From Lachnospiraceae bacterium (lineage in GTDB: Bacteria; Bacillota; Clostridia; Lachnospirales; Lachnospiraceae), in the NCBI GenBank assembly GCA_017441825.1, contig JAFRVD010000026.1:1-44938 (forward strand): DNA of 44,938 bases, read 5' to 3'. The notes under the pieces were generated by a model. It was not told the DNA's origin and did no database searches. It saw only the letters and a list, made by a program, of their open reading frames with translations. Both the position numbers and the translations under genes were made by a program. Below, in pieces: positions 1-7,863 of the stretch; the stretch's first letter is position 1; the number at the start of each line of letters is the position of its first letter.

Positions 1-2
1 AG

Positions 3-182
3 ATCAGAAAATACGCAGAGTTGACGGAATTAACGCCTTATGCGGCTCATGAGCTGATAAAGGCAATCTATGTCGGGGCTCCTGATAAAAGCAGCGGAAA
101 ACGCCGCCAGAGCATCCATATCTGCTATGATCTGATTGGGTTCATCCCGCTGAGTGAACTGATGACACAGGAAATGGCATGA
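3..182 (+). CDS. C-terminal end of a large serine recombinase (DUF4368 region), cut by the window edge
   Basis: An open frame enters from the left edge and stops at TGA 180-182, giving about 59 residues. It reads IRKYAELTELTPYAAHEL, later APDKSSGKRRQSIHICYDLIG. This matches the DUF4368 tail found at the C-terminus of many large serine recombinases carried by integrative elements of Clostridia, where an 'IRKY..ELTP..L..LI..I.V..PDKSSGKR.Q.I.I.Y..IG' pattern is typical. These enzymes integrate and excise mobile elements at short att sites. The catalytic N-terminal resolvase domain lies outside the window, so it cannot be said whether the gene is intact. A rho-independent terminator follows at 229-255. 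Family assignment rests on memory of the motif. Confidence 0.8.
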   Translation: MRKYAELTELTPYAAHELIKAIYVGAPDKSSGKRRQSIHICYDLIGFIPLSELMTQEMA

Positions 183-228
183 CCCGAAGATCATGCCATT
201 CCTGAAAACTATAAAACTGTCTTATGCG

Positions 229-255
229 CCCCGGCCCTTAGGGCCCGGGGTTTTT
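229..255 (+). terminator. Rho-independent terminator after the recombinase
   Basis: A GC-rich stem pairs CCCCGG and CCC (229-237) with GGG and CCGGGG (241-250) across a TTA loop with one bulged C, followed by TTTTT at 251-255. The T-run is on the + strand side, so it serves the recombinase rather than tmcAL, which ends at 269 on the other strand. Confidence 0.85.
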
Positions 256-268
256 ATTGATCGGATTC

Positions 269-1510
269 TTATTCTGTATACTTGATGATCCCTGCAGTAT
301 ACTCGTCCTTAAGAAGTGTCCCGAATTTCTGGTAGACCACGTTCCGGAAGATGTTCGTGGAATCCACGTCGAACATGAGAAGCTTCATGGCGAGCGGAGT
401 GAGCATGTTCTTCGCGTCCGCCATTTTGCTGATAATGGGGAGCGCCGTGTTGTTCTTGATCTCGGAGAGAAGCGGGAGCGCGTTGCCGTTGAAGCCGAGG
501 ATCTTCGCATACATGCAGTAGTCCTCGTCCTTGTAGGGCTTCAGGTCTTCCTCGCGGATGTTCAGGATCAGGTGGAGCAGTGCCCGGTTGATCCGGGTCC
601 TCGTATAGGTCTTGGTCTTAAGCGCCTGTGCCCACTCCTTGAAGATGTACACGTCCGGCAGGAGGTTGTTCACACGGTCCGCAAGGTCCTGCGAAAAGTC
701 GTAGTAGTCCGTCAGATGGTCTTTTTCCATCTCTAAGCGGTACTGGAGGATCTGGGAAAAATCGTTCGCGCGGACAGGAGTGGAAACACCGTATTGAAGC
801 GCAAACTCCCGTGCCGTGTAGGGCGTGACGTACGGGGTGATGCGCGTAAGGCCGTCCTCTTCGTAGAGCATGTTGCGGAGAGCGGTAGCCGACGCGACGT
901 CCGCGTAAGTCGTGTAGCTGTGGTATTCGGTGGCCCACCGGCGGATGGTCAGCGGCTTCATGTGGGAGCCTAAGCGCTTCAGGGCCCTCAGGTATTCGAT
1001 CCCCAGGATGTTGTTCGGGGATTCCAGGATCGCACCGAGGTTTTCGATTTTCCCCTCAAAATAGTTTTCAAGCGCCATGCTGCGCGCGGCAGGGTAGCTC
1101 ATGCCGGTCCGGATCAGGAGCCGGATGTCTTCGGAAAACGAGCGGGGTTCGTTGTTCAGGACCTCTGCGATCATATTGAGCGGTTCGATGTCTCCGAGCT
1201 CCGAGCCGAAACAGAGGTATTCCACGCAGCCCAGCTGGTTCAGCAGGTTCACCGCAGCCATTGCAAAAACTTCCGCACTTGCCGTTGAGAAGAGTACGGG
1301 AAGGTCCAGCACAAGATCCGCGCCGCCGTTTAAAGCCATGCGCGTACGCTCATATTTGTCTATAATGGCCGGCGTGCCGCGCTGTACGTAGTTGCCGCTC
1401 ATGACGACCACAAGGAAATCAGCGCCCGTCTTTTCGCGCGCTTCCTTCATGTGGTGGATATGACCGTTATGAAAAGGGTTGTATTCAGTGATCAGTCCGC
1501 AGATCTTCAT
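269..1510 (-). CDS. tmcAL: TmcAL, tRNA(Met) cytidine acetate ligase (YlbM family)
   Basis: 413 residues, the usual length for the family. The protein opens with the nucleotidyltransferase signature TEYNPFHNGHIHHM, with the HNGH of the HIGH-type motif at residues 14-17, followed by MSGNYVQRGTPAI and FSTASAEVFA, all hallmarks of TmcAL. The enzyme uses acetate and ATP (via acetyl-adenylate) to make N4-acetylcytidine at the wobble position of elongator tRNA-Met. It is transcribed leftwards from a promoter at 1534-1562, with an AAAGGAGG site just before the ATG at 1508-1510. It is divergent from pta, whose product works at the acetyl-phosphate/acetyl-CoA node; this pairing is common in Clostridia. 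No frameshift or missing motif is seen. Confidence 0.96.
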   Translation of the reverse strand: MKICGLITEYNPFHNGHIHHMKEAREKTGADFLVVVMSGNYVQRGTPAIIDKYERTRMALNGGADLVLDLPVLFSTASAEVFAMAAVNLLNQLGCVEYLCFGSELGDIEPLNMIAEVLNNEPRSFSEDIRLLIRTGMSYPAARSMALENYFEGKIENLGAILESPNNILGIEYLRALKRLGSHMKPLTIRRWATEYHSYTTYADVASATALRNMLYEEDGLTRITPYVTPYTAREFALQYGVSTPVRANDFSQILQYRLEMEKDHLTDYYDFSQDLADRVNNLLPDVYIFKEWAQALKTKTYTRTRINRALLHLILNIREEDLKPYKDEDYCMYAKILGFNGNALPLLSEIKNNTALPIISKMADAKNMLTPLAMKLLMFDVDSTNIFRNVVYQKFGTLLKDEYTAGIIKYTE

Positions 1511-1533
1511 AGCCGCCCTCCTTTTGTGTTATC

Positions 1534-1562
1534 AGTATAGCACAGATTGAGAAGATTGGCAA
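1534..1562 (-). promoter_or_regulatory. Sigma-A promoter of tmcAL
   Basis: On the - strand, TTGCCA (complement of 1557-1562) and TATACT (complement of 1534-1539) are separated by 17 nt, close to consensus. The transcript would start about 20 nt upstream of the AAAGGAGG site. Confidence 0.8.
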
Positions 1563-1564
1563 TT

Positions 1565-1615
1565 CCCCTCAACCGCCCCCTTCGGGGGCACCTTCCCCCG
1601 GTGGGGGAAGGCTTA
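1565..1615. repeat. Palindromic intergenic repeat (REP-like), two adjacent hairpins
   Basis: Two perfect hairpins lie side by side between the divergent tmcAL and pta promoters: GCCCCC-TTC-GGGGGC at 1575-1589 and CCTTCCCCC-GGT-GGGGGAAGG at 1591-1611, preceded by CCCCTC. Short GC-rich double-hairpin elements of this kind are scattered between genes in many Clostridia. A decayed partial copy appears at 42765-42788, where GGGGGAAGGTG is kept. Neither hairpin is followed by a T-run, so neither is a classical terminator. Confidence 0.6.
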
Positions 1616-1635
1616 TGCAGAGGGCTGTTTTTTGC

Positions 1636-1664
1636 TTGAAAAACAGATACAAAGAGTCTATAAT
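1636..1664 (+). promoter_or_regulatory. Sigma-A promoter of pta
   Basis: TTGAAA at 1636-1641 and a perfect TATAAT at 1659-1664 with a 17-nt spacer, about 30 nt upstream of the pta start. An AAAGGAG ribosome binding site follows before the ATG at 1696. Confidence 0.88.
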
Positions 1665-1695
1665 ATAATGGACTAAAAATGAAAGGAGTTCCGAA

Positions 1696-2688
1696 ATGGG
1701 ATTTATAGATGTTATTAAGGAAAAGGCGAAAAGCGACCTGAAGACCATCGTGCTCCCGGAGGGCATGGACAGAAGAACCTGGGAAGGCGCCGTTCAGGCA
1801 AAGAATGAAGGACTTGCGAAGCTGATCGTTCTCGCGACCCCGGAAATGGTCGAAAATTACGCGAAGGATCTCGATATCAGCGGGATCACCGTCATCGACC
1901 CGGCAACGTCGGATAAGACGGAAGGCTACATCGATCTGCTGGTGGAACTGAGAAAAGCGAAGGGCATGACGAAAGAGGACGCTGAAAAGCTGGTCCTTGG
2001 CGATTTCACCTATTTCGGCACGCTCATGATCAAGAACGGAGACGCGGACGGACTCGTTTCCGGCGCCTGCCATTCCACGGCGAACACGCTGCGCCCGGCA
2101 CTGCAGATCATCAAGACCAAGCCCGGCGTCAAGCTCGTTTCCTCGTTCTTCCTGATGGAGGTTCCGGACTGCGAATTCGGCTGCAACGGAACGTTCGTCT
2201 TTGCGGACTGCGGCCTCGAGCCGAATCCGACTCCCGAGAAGCTTGCGGCTATTGCCGGCTCTTCCGCGGAATCCTTTAAGAAGATGGTGGGTGAAGAGCC
2301 CATCGTTGCGATGCTGTCCCATTCCTCTTACGGCTCGGCCAAAAACGACGATGTCGCGAAGGTCCAGGAAGCCGTTAAGATCGCGAAGGAGACCTATCCC
2401 GAATACCTGATCGACGGCGAGCTCCAGCTGGACGCTGCCATCGTTCCGAAGGTCGGCGCCTCCAAGGCTCCGGACAGCCCGGTAGCCGGCAAGGCAAACG
2501 TCCTGATCTTCCCGGACCTCGACGCAGGCAACATCGGCTACAAGCTGGTGCAGCGCCTCGCGAAGGCGGAAGCGTACGGCCCGGTCTGCCAGGGCATTGC
2601 AGCCCCGGTCAACGACCTGTCGCGCGGCTGCTCTTCAGAGGATATCTGCGGCGTGATCGCCATCACTGCGGTTCAGGCTTCCGTGTAA
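1696..2688 (+). CDS. pta: Phosphate acetyltransferase
   Basis: 330 residues, the short Pta form typical of Firmicutes. It begins MGFIDVIKEKAKSDLKTIVLPEG and carries the conserved blocks GLVSGACHSTANTLRPALQ, SSFFLMEVPD and NVLIFPDLDAGNIGYKLVQR. The enzyme interconverts acetyl-CoA and acetyl phosphate in the cytoplasm, normally paired with acetate kinase for ATP-yielding acetate formation. Acetate kinase usually follows pta directly in relatives, but here a convergent DUF5721-type gene overlaps the last 16 bp, so ackA must lie elsewhere or be absent. The start is fixed by AAAGGAG about 8 nt upstream and by the strong promoter at 1636-1664. No terminator separates the two convergent genes. Confidence 0.97.
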   Translation: MGFIDVIKEKAKSDLKTIVLPEGMDRRTWEGAVQAKNEGLAKLIVLATPEMVENYAKDLDISGITVIDPATSDKTEGYIDLLVELRKAKGMTKEDAEKLVLGDFTYFGTLMIKNGDADGLVSGACHSTANTLRPALQIIKTKPGVKLVSSFFLMEVPDCEFGCNGTFVFADCGLEPNPTPEKLAAIAGSSAESFKKMVGEEPIVAMLSHSSYGSAKNDDVAKVQEAVKIAKETYPEYLIDGELQLDAAIVPKVGASKAPDSPVAGKANVLIFPDLDAGNIGYKLVQRLAKAEAYGPVCQGIAAPVNDLSRGCSSEDICGVIAITAVQASV

Positions 2689-3155
2689 GTCAGCCCGTGC
2701 TTATCGAGGAACTGGAGCACGGCAGCGTCCCAGTACTTTTCAAGTGATTTCTCCATTGAGAAGCCTTTGTACGACACGCCCGTCGTGAGTGTCAGGACCT
2801 GCTCCCTGTAGCTTATGTTGAGCGACAGGGAGGTCACCTCGCAGTCCGTGAAGCCGGACCGCCGCGTGATCGCCTGTGTGGCCGTGCTTCCCGTAAGGAG
2901 CACGAGCCGGAAGGACACCGGCAGCCGGCTTCCGCGGACCGCCTGGTAAAGAAGAGGCTTCACTTCCGGCCAGAGCGCGTAAGGCTCTGCCGGGGCCTCG
3001 CCTTCCTGATAGAAATCCATATTCCGGCTGCCGTCGATGACGGTCGAGACCGCTGTCCGGAACACCGCGTCATGGAGACAGAATTTATCAAAAGCGTCCT
3101 CTATAAACAGCATGGACGTGAATTTCTTAAGTTCATTGATCCGGATCGAAAGCAT
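2673..3155 (-). CDS. DUF5721-type protein of unknown function
   Basis: 160 residues, no signal peptide or membrane segment. It begins MLSIRINELKKFTSMLFIEDAFDKF and contains DGSRNMDFYQEGE and ITRRSGFTDCEVTSLSLNI. This pattern resembles the small DUF5721 family that I recall near pta/ackA in Lachnospiraceae; no biochemical role is known to me. Its 3' end overlaps pta tail to tail by 16 bp. A good AAAGGAG site lies just before the ATG, and a possible promoter upstream reads TTGCGC, 17 nt, TATCTT on the - strand within 3172-3215. An 8-bp inverted repeat (CTGAAAGA/TCTTTCAG) overlaps that promoter. The name rests on memory of the family. Confidence 0.75.
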   Translation of the reverse strand: MLSIRINELKKFTSMLFIEDAFDKFCLHDAVFRTAVSTVIDGSRNMDFYQEGEAPAEPYALWPEVKPLLYQAVRGSRLPVSFRLVLLTGSTATQAITRRSGFTDCEVTSLSLNISYREQVLTLTTGVSYKGFSMEKSLEKYWDAAVLQFLDKHGLTYTEA

Positions 3156-3280
3156 TGCCTTTCTCCTTTCGGATGATACCTGAAAGATACCATATTCTTT
3201 CTTTCAGCGCAAGAACGGTTCGTTTGATGTCTTCCTGATTCTTTTCGCCCGTCAACAAGGTTTGGAGGTCAGAAAATCAG

Positions 3281-5032
3281 ATGTCTGAAATTACGGCTAA
3301 AGCCCCGTGGAAGGAATCACTGGGTGATATCCCCTTTACATTGAACTATTATCAGGGAACCATGTTTGAGGCCATTGAAAAAGTGGCGGAGCAGTACCCG
3401 AACAACATTGCCTTTGACTTCATGGGCGCTTCCACCACTTACCGGTCGCTCGTTCATGAAGTGCACCGCTGTGCGAGGGCCCTGAAAGTCTTAGGCGTCC
3501 GCGAAAACGACCGCGTGACCATTGCGATGCCCAACTGTCCGCAGGCCATCTACATGTTCTACGCAGTCAACCTGATCGGCGCCATCGCGAACATGATCCA
3601 TCCTCTGTCCGCGGAGAAGGAAATCGAGTTTTATCTCAACGAATCCGAATCCGTCACGGCCATCACGCTCGACCAGTTTTACGGGAAGTTCGAGCGGATC
3701 CGCCAGAACACAAAGGTTGTCAACATCATCATCGCACGCGTTCAGGATGCGCTTTCTAAACCGCTGAAATACGGGTATATGCTGACAGAGGGCCGCAAGA
3801 TCCAGAAGATCCCGAAGGACGCTCCCATCATCAGCTGGAAACAGTTTATGCGTCTTTCTACAGCCTGCTTCTACAATTACAGGGTGAGGCGGGCCGCCGA
3901 TGACCCCGCCGTCATCCTGTATTCCGGCGGCACCACCGGCGTGACAAAAGGCATCGTCCTGACCAATCTGAACTTCAACGCGCTCGGCCAGCAGGTGGTC
4001 GCAACGAACCCCATGTACCGGATCGGAGACAAGATGCTGGCAGCTATGCCGTTATTCCACGGCTTCGGTCTGGGCGTCTGCATCCACACCATGCTGTCCC
4101 AGGGCGGCCGCTGCATCCTGATCCCCAGGTTCACCGCGAAGTCGTATGCCAAACAGATCGTGAAATACCGCTGTAACTTCATCGCCGGTGTTCCCACGCT
4201 TTATGAAGCGCTGCTCCGGCTTGACACCATGGAAGGCAAGGATCTTTCCTGCCTGAAGGGCGTCTTCTCCGGAGGAGATTCCCTTTCGATCGAGCTCAAG
4301 AAAAAGCTCGACAAATTCCTCTATGACCACAAGGCCGTCATCCAGGTGCGTGAAGGCTACGGTACTACCGAGACCGTTACGGCCTGCTGCCTGACGCCTC
4401 CCAATATGTCCAAGGAAGGGAGTATCGGCATCCCGTTCCCGGACACTTACATTAAGATCGTCGAACCCGGTACGGATAAGGAAGTTCCGTACGGTACGGA
4501 GGGCGAGATCCTTCTTGCGGGTCCCACCGTCATGAAGGAATACATGAACCATCCCGAGGAGACCGCGCAAACTTTGAGGAAGCACGAAGACGGGCTGACC
4601 TGGGTCTACACCGGCGACCTCGGCACCATGGACAATGAAGGCTTCATCTATTTCAAGGGCCGCGCAAAGAGAATGATCATCTCGAGCGGCTACAACGTGT
4701 ACCCCGGTCAGATTGAGAACATCCTGGATGCGCATGAGAAGGTCCAGATGAGCTGCGTGATCGGTGTACCGGATCCGTACAGGATGCAGAAGGTCAAGGC
4801 GTTCGTCAAGCTCGTGCCCGGCGTAGAAGACCCGGAGAAGGTGCGTGAAGAGCTCTTTGCCTACTGCAGGAAGAACATTGCAAAATACGCGATGCCGTAC
4901 GAGATCGAATTCCGTGATTCGCTTCCCACGACCCTGGTCGGCAAGGTCAGCTACAGACAGCTTGAGGAAGAAGAGCTTGCGAAGATCAAGGCGCAGGAGG
5001 AAGCCAGTAAAAACAATACGGAGGGCGTATGA
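3281..5032 (+). CDS. AMP-forming acyl-CoA synthetase (long-chain fatty acid-CoA ligase type)
   Basis: 583 residues with the complete ANL-superfamily set: the P-loop-like YSGGTTGVTKG near residue 214, GYGTTET near 360, YTGDLGTMDNEGF near 443, and GRAKRMIISSGYNVYPGQIE near 465. The catalytic lysine lies in PTTLVGK (K555), which also fits the PX4GK motif recognised by lysine acetyltransferases in this superfamily. It activates a carboxylic acid with ATP and CoA; the substrate cannot be read from sequence, though the family suggests a medium- or long-chain fatty acid. There is no membrane segment. The ribosome site GGAGG (3264-3268) lies 12 nt before the ATG. The stop overlaps the glgA start as ATGA, the first link in a four-gene set that ends with a sirtuin. 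Confidence 0.93.
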   Translation: MSEITAKAPWKESLGDIPFTLNYYQGTMFEAIEKVAEQYPNNIAFDFMGASTTYRSLVHEVHRCARALKVLGVRENDRVTIAMPNCPQAIYMFYAVNLIGAIANMIHPLSAEKEIEFYLNESESVTAITLDQFYGKFERIRQNTKVVNIIIARVQDALSKPLKYGYMLTEGRKIQKIPKDAPIISWKQFMRLSTACFYNYRVRRAADDPAVILYSGGTTGVTKGIVLTNLNFNALGQQVVATNPMYRIGDKMLAAMPLFHGFGLGVCIHTMLSQGGRCILIPRFTAKSYAKQIVKYRCNFIAGVPTLYEALLRLDTMEGKDLSCLKGVFSGGDSLSIELKKKLDKFLYDHKAVIQVREGYGTTETVTACCLTPPNMSKEGSIGIPFPDTYIKIVEPGTDKEVPYGTEGEILLAGPTVMKEYMNHPEETAQTLRKHEDGLTWVYTGDLGTMDNEGFIYFKGRAKRMIISSGYNVYPGQIENILDAHEKVQMSCVIGVPDPYRMQKVKAFVKLVPGVEDPEKVREELFAYCRKNIAKYAMPYEIEFRDSLPTTLVGKVSYRQLEEEELAKIKAQEEASKNNTEGV

Positions 5033-6795
5033 AAACAAATATTCTGATCACCGGTTCTGAATGTGTACCTTTTATCAAAACCGGCGGACTGGCAGACGTT
5101 ATGGGGTCTCTTCCGAAGTACTTCGACAAAGAACGCTATGACGTGCGTGTCATGATGCCCCTGTACACCTGCATCCCGCAGGAATACCGGTCGAAGATGG
5201 AGTATGTGACTCATTTCTACACCGGCTTTTTATGGAGAGAACAGTACTGCGGCCTTAAGACGCTTACTCTGGACGGCGTCCGGTTCTATTTCATAGACAA
5301 CGAGTCCTACTTCGGCGGTCCCGGCCCGTATTCCTACATGGGCGGGGATATCGAAAAGTTCTCGTTCTTCTGCCGTATGGTGCTTTCCGTGCTTCCGCTC
5401 ATCAACTGGAAGCCGGACGTGATCCACTGCAACGACTGGCAGACGGGCCTGATCCCGGTCTACTTAAACGACTATTTCCAGGGTGACCTGTTCTTCCACA
5501 ACATCCGCACCATCTTTACGATCCACAACCTGAAGTTCCAGGGGACCTACGATGTTGCGACCATCATGAACAAGACCGGCCTTTCCGCATACTACTTCAC
5601 GCCGGACAAGCTTGAGGCGTACGGAAACGGCAACCTCTTAAAGGGCGGCCTTGTGTACAGCGACAGAATCACCACCGTCAGCAAGACCTACGCGGATGAG
5701 ATCTGCACGATGGAATACGGCGAAGGGCTGGACGGCCTTCTCAACGCCAAGAGGGAAAAACTTGTCGGCATAGTAAACGGCATCGACACGAGCTTCTACG
5801 ATCCCGCTAACGACCCGGACATTGCAAAGGGCTATACCGCGGAGAGCGTGTTCTCCGGGAAGCCGGAAGACAAGGCGGCGCTCCAGCGGGAGCTCGGGCT
5901 TTACGAGGATCCCGGCTACATGCTGATCGGCATCATCTCACGCCTTACGGACCAGAAGGGCTTCGACCTGATCGGCTCCGTAATGGACGAGCTTATGAAG
6001 GACCACGTCCAGGTGGCGGTACTCGGCTCCGGTGAATACGTCTATGAAGAGATGCTCCGGAATTTCGCTCAGCGCTATCCGGGCAGGTTCAGCACCAGCA
6101 TTTTCTATTCAGAGCCGCTGTCTCACAGAATCTACGCCGGCGCGGACGCGTTCCTGATGCCGTCCAGGTTTGAGCCCTGCGGACTTTCGCAGCTTATGAG
6201 CCTGCGCTACGGTACGCTGCCCATCGTACGTGAAACGGGCGGCTTAAAGGATACCGTACACGCATATAACGAAAACACGGACGAGGGCACCGGCTTCTCG
6301 TTTGCGCGCTACGACGCCTGGGATATGCTGAACACCATCCGTTACGCGGAGAGGATCTTCTTTGACCGCCGCGACGCCTGGGACCGCATGGTCGTCCGCG
6401 CAATGAAAGAAGACTTCTCCTGGGACGTGTCCGCAAGGCAGTACGAAAAGCTCTACGATGAGCTCGCGGAAGAGAAGCGCAACGCTGAAGAATCCGCAAA
6501 GCGCGCACAGGAAGCCGCGCTTCACCCTTCGGTCAGGAAAAAGAAGGAAGTGAAAGCAGAAGAAGCTCCCGCGGAAGAAGCACCTGCCGATACAGCCCCT
6601 CAGGAAAAGCCTGTAAAGAAGCCCAGGAAGACCGCCGCAAAGAAAGCTGCAGAAGATGCGGTGACGGAAGAAACGGCTGCTGAAAAGAAGCCTGCGGCTA
6701 AAAAGACCGCAGTCAAGAAGACGGCTGAAGAAAAAGAACCTGTAAAGAAGAGCGCTTCCAGAAAAAAGGCGCCTGAGAAAGGAACGGAGGAATGA
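5029..6795 (+). CDS. glgA: Glycogen synthase with Lys/Ala/Glu-rich C-terminal tail
   Basis: 588 residues, about 100 longer than usual bacterial GlgA. The GT5 catalytic core runs from residue 1 to about 490: KTGGLADVMGSLPK with the ADP-glucose-binding Lys at 17, HCNDWQTGLIP, TIHNLKFQG, VNGIDTSFYDP, and the nucleotide-binding/catalytic block PSRFEPCGLSQL near residue 380. It transfers glucose from ADP-glucose to growing glycogen. From about residue 497 the protein becomes a low-complexity tail of repeated EEAP, KKPA, KKTA and KKSA units, resembling histone H1-like tails, with no break in frame. The start overlaps the stop of the acyl-CoA ligase (ATGA), with GGAGGG just upstream. No other glg gene is nearby, which is unusual because glgA normally travels with glgC/glgD/glgB. 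Confidence 0.96.
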   Translation: MKTNILITGSECVPFIKTGGLADVMGSLPKYFDKERYDVRVMMPLYTCIPQEYRSKMEYVTHFYTGFLWREQYCGLKTLTLDGVRFYFIDNESYFGGPGPYSYMGGDIEKFSFFCRMVLSVLPLINWKPDVIHCNDWQTGLIPVYLNDYFQGDLFFHNIRTIFTIHNLKFQGTYDVATIMNKTGLSAYYFTPDKLEAYGNGNLLKGGLVYSDRITTVSKTYADEICTMEYGEGLDGLLNAKREKLVGIVNGIDTSFYDPANDPDIAKGYTAESVFSGKPEDKAALQRELGLYEDPGYMLIGIISRLTDQKGFDLIGSVMDELMKDHVQVAVLGSGEYVYEEMLRNFAQRYPGRFSTSIFYSEPLSHRIYAGADAFLMPSRFEPCGLSQLMSLRYGTLPIVRETGGLKDTVHAYNENTDEGTGFSFARYDAWDMLNTIRYAERIFFDRRDAWDRMVVRAMKEDFSWDVSARQYEKLYDELAEEKRNAEESAKRAQEAALHPSVRKKKEVKAEEAPAEEAPADTAPQEKPVKKPRKTAAKKAAEDAVTEETAAEKKPAAKKTAVKKTAEEKEPVKKSASRKKAPEKGTEE

Positions 6796-7019
6796 AGACT
6801 TACCGTGTCATGGCGGTCGTCCTGATAATCCTGATCCTGGCTGAATTTGTGATGATGGCCATCGCGCTGTTCAAGGGGAACTATACACAGTTCTCGATAG
6901 ACGGCGGCGTCCTGATCGCCATGATCCTTGCGGGCTTCCTCTTAAAACGTGCAGTAAAGCACAGGGAAGAGCAGGAAGAAGCAGAGAAAGAAGCTGAGGC
7001 TCCGGACAAGGAGGAATGA
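6792..7019 (+). CDS. Small two-helix membrane protein, unknown function
   Basis: 75 residues. Two hydrophobic stretches (about residues 6-27 and 38-51) are joined by a short loop (FKGNYTQFSIDGG) and followed by a highly charged tail, KHREEQEEAEKEAEAPDKEE. This suggests a helical hairpin in the inner membrane with both ends in the cytoplasm. I do not recognise a family. It overlaps the glgA stop as ATGA, with GGAGG only 1 nt away, and a similar GGAGGAATGA sequence recurs at its own end, so translation is probably coupled to both neighbours. A later in-frame ATG at 6810 is an alternative start. Confidence 0.75.
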   Translation: MKTYRVMAVVLIILILAEFVMMAIALFKGNYTQFSIDGGVLIAMILAGFLLKRAVKHREEQEEAEKEAEAPDKEE

Positions 7020-7021
7020 CC

Positions 7022-7768
7022 ATGGATATGGAGAAGATCAGTACGCTTAAAAGCTGGATCGGGGAGTCGGAGCGCATCGTCTTTTTCGGAGGTGCAGGCG
7101 TTTCCACGGAAAGCGGTGTCCCGGATTTCCGTTCCAAGGACGGACTCTACAACCAGCACGACGTGCGTTTTGACGCGTATTCTCCGGAATATCTCCTGAG
7201 CCATTCGTGTCTCCGCGACCACCCGGAAGTCTTCTTTGAGTTTTACCGCCAGAAGATGGATGCAAGGCATGTGGAGCCGAACGACGCGCATAAGTACCTG
7301 AAAAAGCTGGAGGACGAAGGAAAGCTTCTGGCCGTGGTCACTCAGAACATCGACGGGCTGCATGAGAAGGCGGGAAGCCGGAACGTGTACGCGATCCACG
7401 GGACCACGCTCAGGAACTACTGCATGCGCTGCGGAAAGAAGTACGGGCCTGACTATATTTATGAATCTAAGGAGCCCGTGCCGCGGTGCACGTGCGGCGG
7501 GATCATCCGCTGCGACGTGACGCTTTATGAGGAATCGCTTCCTGAAGATGCCGTGGAAGGCGCAGTCAGCGCGATCTCAAGAGCGGACATGCTGATCATC
7601 GGCGGGACGTCGCTCACAGTGTACCCTGCGGCTTCATATATCCACTACTTCCGCGGGAAACACCTTGTAGTCATCAACAGAGAGCCTCTGAGGATCCGTC
7701 TCCGCACGGGACAGGACCTCGAGATCAACGACTCGATCGGGAGCGTTTTCCGGGCAGTACAGGCGTAA
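7022..7768 (+). CDS. NAD-dependent protein deacylase (sirtuin, Sir2 family)
   Basis: 248 residues from this start. Motifs in order: FFGGAGVSTESGVPDFRS (NAD-binding), TQNIDGLH, the catalytic-histidine block IHGTTLRN, a Zn-binding pair CMRC with the matching CTC, then IGGTSLTVYPA and VINREP. Sirtuins remove acyl groups from protein lysines at the cost of NAD and release nicotinamide and O-acyl-ADP-ribose. The ATG at 7016 overlaps the previous stop but sits 1 nt from GGAGG (7010-7014); the ATG at 7022 has a normal 7-nt spacing and is preferred. Known AMP-forming acyl-CoA synthetases are switched by lysine acylation and sirtuin deacylation, so its place downstream of one with a PX4GK motif is suggestive. 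No gene for a matching acetyltransferase is seen here. Confidence 0.94.
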   Translation: MDMEKISTLKSWIGESERIVFFGGAGVSTESGVPDFRSKDGLYNQHDVRFDAYSPEYLLSHSCLRDHPEVFFEFYRQKMDARHVEPNDAHKYLKKLEDEGKLLAVVTQNIDGLHEKAGSRNVYAIHGTTLRNYCMRCGKKYGPDYIYESKEPVPRCTCGGIIRCDVTLYEESLPEDAVEGAVSAISRADMLIIGGTSLTVYPAASYIHYFRGKHLVVINREPLRIRLRTGQDLEINDSIGSVFRAVQA

Positions 7769-7799
7769 TGTTTTCCTGATCCTCATGAATAAATATTTA

Positions 7800-7834
7800 T
7801 GACCGGGGCAGGAAGGCATTCCTGATCCCGGTCA
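7800..7834. repeat. Imperfect inverted repeat between the sirtuin and ABC genes
   Basis: TGACCGGG (7800-7807) and CAGGAA (7809-7814) pair with TTCCTG (7819-7824) and CCCGGTCA (7827-7834) around a GGCA loop. No T-run follows on either strand, so it may be a weak or factor-aided terminator or an mRNA-end stabiliser separating the two operons. Confidence 0.6.
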
Positions 7835-7863
7835 TCAGTGCGTAAAGAACGGACAGGAGTAAG

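Noticed and set aside
1507-2322. 271-codon open frame on the - strand abutting tmcAL
   Set aside because: It crosses the pta promoter, the palindromic repeat and the pta coding region; no domain is visible.
4052-5038. 328-codon open frame on the - strand
   Set aside because: Lies wholly opposite the acyl-CoA ligase, whose motifs are complete; no family resemblance or ribosome site.
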